Assembly (NCBI GenBank): GCA_023415545.1
Contig: JAEZKJ010000008.1
Location: 1-10,826, forward strand
Length of the DNA stretch: 10,826 nucleotides
From: Bacteroidota bacterium
GTDB lineage: Bacteria > Bacteroidota > Bacteroidia > Bacteroidales > Bacteroidaceae
Direction: 5' to 3'
Shown: positions 7,765 to 10,826 of the stretch, one piece after another
Layout: every line of letters starts with the position of its first letter
Position numbering within the stretch: the stretch's first letter is position 1
Made by a program: the position numbers and the translations under genes
Notes under the pieces: generated by a model
Seen by the model: only the letters and a program-made list of their open reading frames with translations
Databases searched by the model: none
Told to the model about the DNA's origin: nothing

Positions 7765-9102
7765 ATGATTAAAAAAATATATTTAGCTTTAGCTTTGATG
7801 GGTAGTTTAGTGCTACCATCGTGTGACAGCTTCCTCGATATAACACCTGTGGGTGTAGTAATACCGCAGACATTGGACGAATATCGTTCTCTGCTCACTA
7901 CAGCATATAACTTTTCAACAATCGACCGTAGTGTATGCGAAGTGCGAACTATGGATGCAGTAGTAAGAGATAACAGTTATGACCAAAATAGTTTCTCGGA
8001 TGTTCAAAAATGGATAGATAAAAGTAGCAATCCTGCAACACACGAGTTCGGATGGAGCAACTACTATTCAACAATATATTACGCTAATGCTATATTAGCT
8101 AATAAGGAGGATATTGAGAATGGCTCAACTGAAGAGATTAACCAGATAATTGGTGAGGCATACTTACTAAGAGCCTATACTCATTTCAATCTTGTGAACC
8201 TTTATGGTCAACCTTATACTAAACAGGGTGCTTCTGAAACTAAAGCTGTGCCATTGAAGCTGGATTTGGACCTTGAAAATGTTCTTGGACGTAATACAGT
8301 GGGTGAAGTTTACAAATCTATTCTTGATGATATTAGCAGTGCTCGTACATTCCTGAATGTTGAGAAATGGGAAGAGAGATACTCATATAGATTTACTACA
8401 CTTTCGGCCGATGCTTTGGAGTCAAGAGTTCAACTATATATGGGTAATTGGGACAAAGCATACTCTTTATCAGAGGCTGTATTGAATGTAAAATCTGATT
8501 TGGAAGATTTAAATAATTCAGATTCTAAATTGCCTAACCACTATCAGTCAGTTGAGGTTATAAATGCTTATGAAAAGGTATTTACATCGACAACAGCTAA
8601 TGCATTCTATGCTACTCCTGCCCTATTGTCTATTTACGACAAAGATAATGATGCTCGATACACAAGATTTTTTGAGGTTGGCACAGACACAAATCTTAAG
8701 ATTAAAAAGAATGATGGTTCAACTTCATATCGCTGTTCTTTCCGTACAGCCGAATACTATCTGAACTCGGCTGAGGCTGCTGCCCATTTGAATAAATTGG
8801 ATTCAGCGAAAACACGATTGAAGGAACTTATAGCTAATCGCTACAATAGTGTAGGTTACAGTGCTAGAGTTGCATTGATCGATAACATGACCAAAGAGCA
8901 GTTGATATCAGAAATTCTTGATGAGAGATCACGAGAGTTGGCATTCGAAGGACATAAATGGTTTGACCTTCGTCGTACTACTCGACCTGCTATTGAAAAG
9001 GTTATCGACGGAGCAACATATACACTTTCTCAAGATGATCCTCGTTATACTTTACCTATACCTACAACAGCTATCAGCTCAAATCCAAACTTAGGTAATT
9101 AA
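7765..9102 (+). CDS. SusD/RagB-family nutrient-binding surface lipoprotein
   Basis: This 445-residue lipoprotein should sit as the substrate-binding lid on the SusC barrel. Residues 1-19 are a type II signal peptide with lipobox LPSC and acylated Cys20. DSFLDITPVG directly after it is the typical SusD N-terminus. GEAYLLRAYTHFNLV (from 130) is the conserved TPR-type helix. Near the C-terminus, DERSRELAFEGHKWFDLRR (386-404) is the strongest family signature, followed by YTLPIPTTAISSNPNLGN at the end. It is shorter than the usual 480-600 residues, but both ends and all signatures are present, so it looks intact and compact. The residues after Cys20 (DSFLD) carry only a weak acidic surface-export signal. 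It follows SusC by 11 bp and is the last gene of the operon. The ligand cannot be read from the sequence. Confidence 0.96.
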   Translation: MIKKIYLALALMGSLVLPSCDSFLDITPVGVVIPQTLDEYRSLLTTAYNFSTIDRSVCEVRTMDAVVRDNSYDQNSFSDVQKWIDKSSNPATHEFGWSNYYSTIYYANAILANKEDIENGSTEEINQIIGEAYLLRAYTHFNLVNLYGQPYTKQGASETKAVPLKLDLDLENVLGRNTVGEVYKSILDDISSARTFLNVEKWEERYSYRFTTLSADALESRVQLYMGNWDKAYSLSEAVLNVKSDLEDLNNSDSKLPNHYQSVEVINAYEKVFTSTTANAFYATPALLSIYDKDNDARYTRFFEVGTDTNLKIKKNDGSTSYRCSFRTAEYYLNSAEAAAHLNKLDSAKTRLKELIANRYNSVGYSARVALIDNMTKEQLISEILDERSRELAFEGHKWFDLRRTTRPAIEKVIDGATYTLSQDDPRYTLPIPTTAISSNPNLGN

Positions 9103-9143
9103 TAGTTTCTAAAAAAATAGATTATTAAGCCTATATATCTGAT

Positions 9144-9182
9144 ATGTCCCGAAAGCTAGATTTAACTTTCGGGACATTTTTT
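9144..9182 (+). terminator. Intrinsic terminator of the metalloprotease-SusCD operon
   Basis: Perfectly paired arms TGTCCCGAAAG (9145-9155) and CTTTCGGGACA (9166-9176) enclose a 10-nt loop, with one extra A-T pair possible. Six T residues follow at 9177-9182. It lies 42 bp after the SusD stop and its T-run is on the plus strand, as expected for ending the operon. It also sits just past the 3' end of the convergent glycosyltransferase gene. Read from that side there is no T-run, so it would be a weaker terminator there. Confidence 0.93.
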
Positions 9183-9195
9183 AGTTAAGCTACAA

Positions 9196-10785
9196 TTATC
9201 TCTTTATAATTATTGCAAATGGATCGTTTTTAAAAATAATTGTTCCACTAGGTAGAGAATTAGGCAACTTATCGGATGGTAAAACTATCATCGCTTTATT
9301 TTGTAAAACTTTGTATAATGGCTCGTTTAAAGATATTATTTCATCATTCAAGTAAACATCCATATTCTCCACTTTCTTGACTTTATAAACATATATTTTC
9401 CCATCAACATCATACTTGTTCTTAAAATAATTAATCTCCTCACAAATATCTTTATAACCTATATATCTATTTATAGATGTAATTTTTAATCCCAATAGAA
9501 AGATTGATATATAAAATCCTAAAAATAGAGTAGATATAGTCAATAATACCTTTCTCTTCCAAAGATAGGTTATTGAAATTAAGCCGGTAATAGATAGAAC
9601 AATTGAAGCAGGCAACGTGAGTCCAAACATTAATGAGTGATTTTTCTTTAACATATATAGATTTGCGACTATGGCTACTAAAAATAGTATTGATGGAATC
9701 AATAAAGAGAGTGACTTAATCTTGAAATTAACTTTATCCATCCATAAAGCAGACATATAGATTAAAAAAGGAAAAAGCGGTAACATATATATGTCGAGTT
9801 TGGAACTGATCAACGAAAGAAGTAAGAATGATGTTACAACAATAGTCATAAAAAACTTCTCAATAGGCAGATATTTAACTTTATCTCGTACCCTATAAAT
9901 TATAGAAAAAAATATCAATATAGACCATGGAGCAAGAGAATACCAAAAACTAATAAGGTAAAAATAAACTGGTTTATCATGATGGAATGAGTTAACTGCA
10001 CGGCCTACTGTTTGATGGAAAAACTGATTATATATAAAATCTTTACCACCCTCAATGTAAACATTAATAAACCATATTGAAGTTAGTATCAGCAATACAG
10101 CCCAACTTTTTAATCCCCAATATATTTTGATATGATTAGCTCGCTTAGTAACAATAAGGTATACGATAGTTGAAAAAAGAGGAATAAGCAAACCAATGGG
10201 GCCTTTTGAAAATATGGCCATAAAGACAAGGAAAGGGAAAAGCCAGCTATATAACTTCCTATTTTTACCCTCCTCTTCCATACTATAAAATATGCGTAAA
10301 GCAATTATAATAAACATAGCCATTAGCATATCCATTCGTATAACAATGGCCGAGCCAATGAACATAGCTGTACTTAATAGCATCATCAAGGCGGAACTAC
10401 GCATTTTTATATGCAAATGAGGTGCACACCAACTATCCATAATTATAGCAATGATGAAAGCCGGAATAAGTGAAAACAGAGATAGGAAAAACATACTATG
10501 AGAACCGAACAGAAACCTACCCAACATCACTATCCAAATAAATAGTGGTGGTTTATCAGCATAGGGCGCACCATGAGAAGTAAAAGCAAATATATGCCCC
10601 TTTGAAATGGCCTCATCGGCTATACTAAGATAACGTAATTCATTTGATGGGGTGAAATCACGATCAATAAGCATAGGTAAAAGAGCAATGAACGCAAACA
10701 CCAATATCATGAAGATAGTTGTCTGCGTCAAAAAAGGATCTTTAATTGTGGGTCTGACTCTTCTCATATTAATGATATATAACAT
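9196..10785 (-). CDS. ArnT/PMT-type polytopic membrane glycosyltransferase
   Basis: This 529-residue membrane protein has roughly a dozen hydrophobic segments from about residue 22 to 430 and a more polar C-terminal part of about 100 residues. It fits the ArnT/PMT (GT-C fold, PMT_2/GT83-like) family, which transfers a sugar from a polyprenyl-phosphate donor to a lipid or protein acceptor on the periplasmic face of the inner membrane. The family marks are FTPSNELRYLSIADE (44-58, with acidic Glu49), GAPYADKPPLFIW (72-84), R150-x-D152, FSKGPIG (192-198), and FFHQTVGRAVNSFHHDKP (255-272). ArnT itself is about 550 residues. The acceptor (lipid A, another glycolipid or protein) is not determinable. 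The start at Met1 overlaps the stop of the preceding minus-strand frame as TAATG, suggesting translational coupling. Met7 (10767) is an alternative start. The gene converges on the SusCD operon. Confidence 0.9.
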   Translation of the reverse strand: MLYIINMRRVRPTIKDPFLTQTTIFMILVFAFIALLPMLIDRDFTPSNELRYLSIADEAISKGHIFAFTSHGAPYADKPPLFIWIVMLGRFLFGSHSMFFLSLFSLIPAFIIAIIMDSWCAPHLHIKMRSSALMMLLSTAMFIGSAIVIRMDMLMAMFIIIALRIFYSMEEEGKNRKLYSWLFPFLVFMAIFSKGPIGLLIPLFSTIVYLIVTKRANHIKIYWGLKSWAVLLILTSIWFINVYIEGGKDFIYNQFFHQTVGRAVNSFHHDKPVYFYLISFWYSLAPWSILIFFSIIYRVRDKVKYLPIEKFFMTIVVTSFLLLSLISSKLDIYMLPLFPFLIYMSALWMDKVNFKIKSLSLLIPSILFLVAIVANLYMLKKNHSLMFGLTLPASIVLSITGLISITYLWKRKVLLTISTLFLGFYISIFLLGLKITSINRYIGYKDICEEINYFKNKYDVDGKIYVYKVKKVENMDVYLNDEIISLNEPLYKVLQNKAMIVLPSDKLPNSLPSGTIIFKNDPFAIIIKR

Positions 10786-10826
10786 TAATCAGTAACTTTT
10801 GTTCTAACAATTCCTTTTGCTACTTT
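10785..10826 (-). CDS. 3' end of an upstream gene, 13 codons plus stop (unidentified)
   Basis: On the minus strand the first 42 bases from the window edge read in one frame as KVAKGIVRTKVTD followed by TAA at 10787-10785. The last A of that stop is also the A of the glycosyltransferase ATG. A one-base stop/start overlap is common within bacterial operons, and the 13 residues have a plausible protein composition, so this is probably the C-terminus of a co-transcribed gene lying beyond the window. It is too short to assign to a family, and a 13-codon open run can occur by chance. Confidence 0.4.
   Translation of the reverse strand, partial: KVAKGIVRTKVTD

Noticed and set aside
8564..8764. 66-codon plus-strand frame inside the SusD gene
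   Set aside because: It is an out-of-frame overlap with the intact SusD frame, with no family resemblance.
10110..10304. 64-codon minus-strand frame inside the glycosyltransferase gene
   Set aside because: It is an alternative frame of a membrane-protein gene. The hydrophobic look comes from the T-rich codons of the real frame.
1..10826. CRISPR array, tRNA, rRNA, insertion sequence or prophage genes
   Set aside because: No regularly spaced repeats, no cloverleaf or rRNA-like stretch, and no intact transposase, integrase or phage gene were found by reading both strands.

Overview
The window looks like a Bacteroidota (probably Bacteroidales) chromosome. It is AT-rich, the genes lack clear Shine-Dalgarno sites and have A/T-rich leaders, TAnnTTTG-type -7 promoter boxes can be found, and the centre is a SusC/SusD outer-membrane pair, which is a hallmark of this phylum. 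The genus cannot be fixed from the sequence.

Layout, left to right. (1) At 1-831 on the minus strand is an aldose 1-epimerase (LacX/YeaD-like mutarotase fold), cut by the left edge shortly before its natural end. (2) 832-1765 is a gene-poor stretch of about 930 bp. It holds a -7-like box for the epimerase, what may be a decayed small gene, an imperfect palindrome at 1514-1560, and a good -7 box at 1726-1733 for the next operon. (3) 1766-9102 on the plus strand is a compact three-gene operon: a secreted zinc metalloprotease of the DUF5118/DUF5117/DUF4953 type, a SusC/RagA TonB-dependent transporter 24 bp downstream, and a SusD/RagB surface lipoprotein 11 bp after that. A strong intrinsic terminator at 9144-9182 closes it. 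(4) At 9196-10785 on the minus strand, convergent to the operon, is an ArnT/PMT-type polytopic membrane glycosyltransferase. Its start overlaps by one base (TAATG) the stop of another minus-strand gene, of which only the last 13 codons lie in the window.

How the genes may work together: a protease exported to the periplasm or cell surface, transcribed with a SusCD 'pedal-bin' importer and with no glycoside hydrolase, sulfatase or ECF sigma/anti-sigma pair nearby, suggests a protein- or peptide-directed uptake locus, conceptually like RagAB, rather than a classical polysaccharide utilisation locus. That is inference from gene content. The substrate is not shown by the sequence. The flanking epimerase and glycosyltransferase look like independent housekeeping or envelope genes.

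No tRNA, rRNA, CRISPR array or intact insertion sequence was found. The main points of interest are the protease-SusC-SusD arrangement, a Cys/His cluster in the C-terminal part of the protease, the possible gene remnant at about 895-1483, and the stop/start overlap at the right edge.
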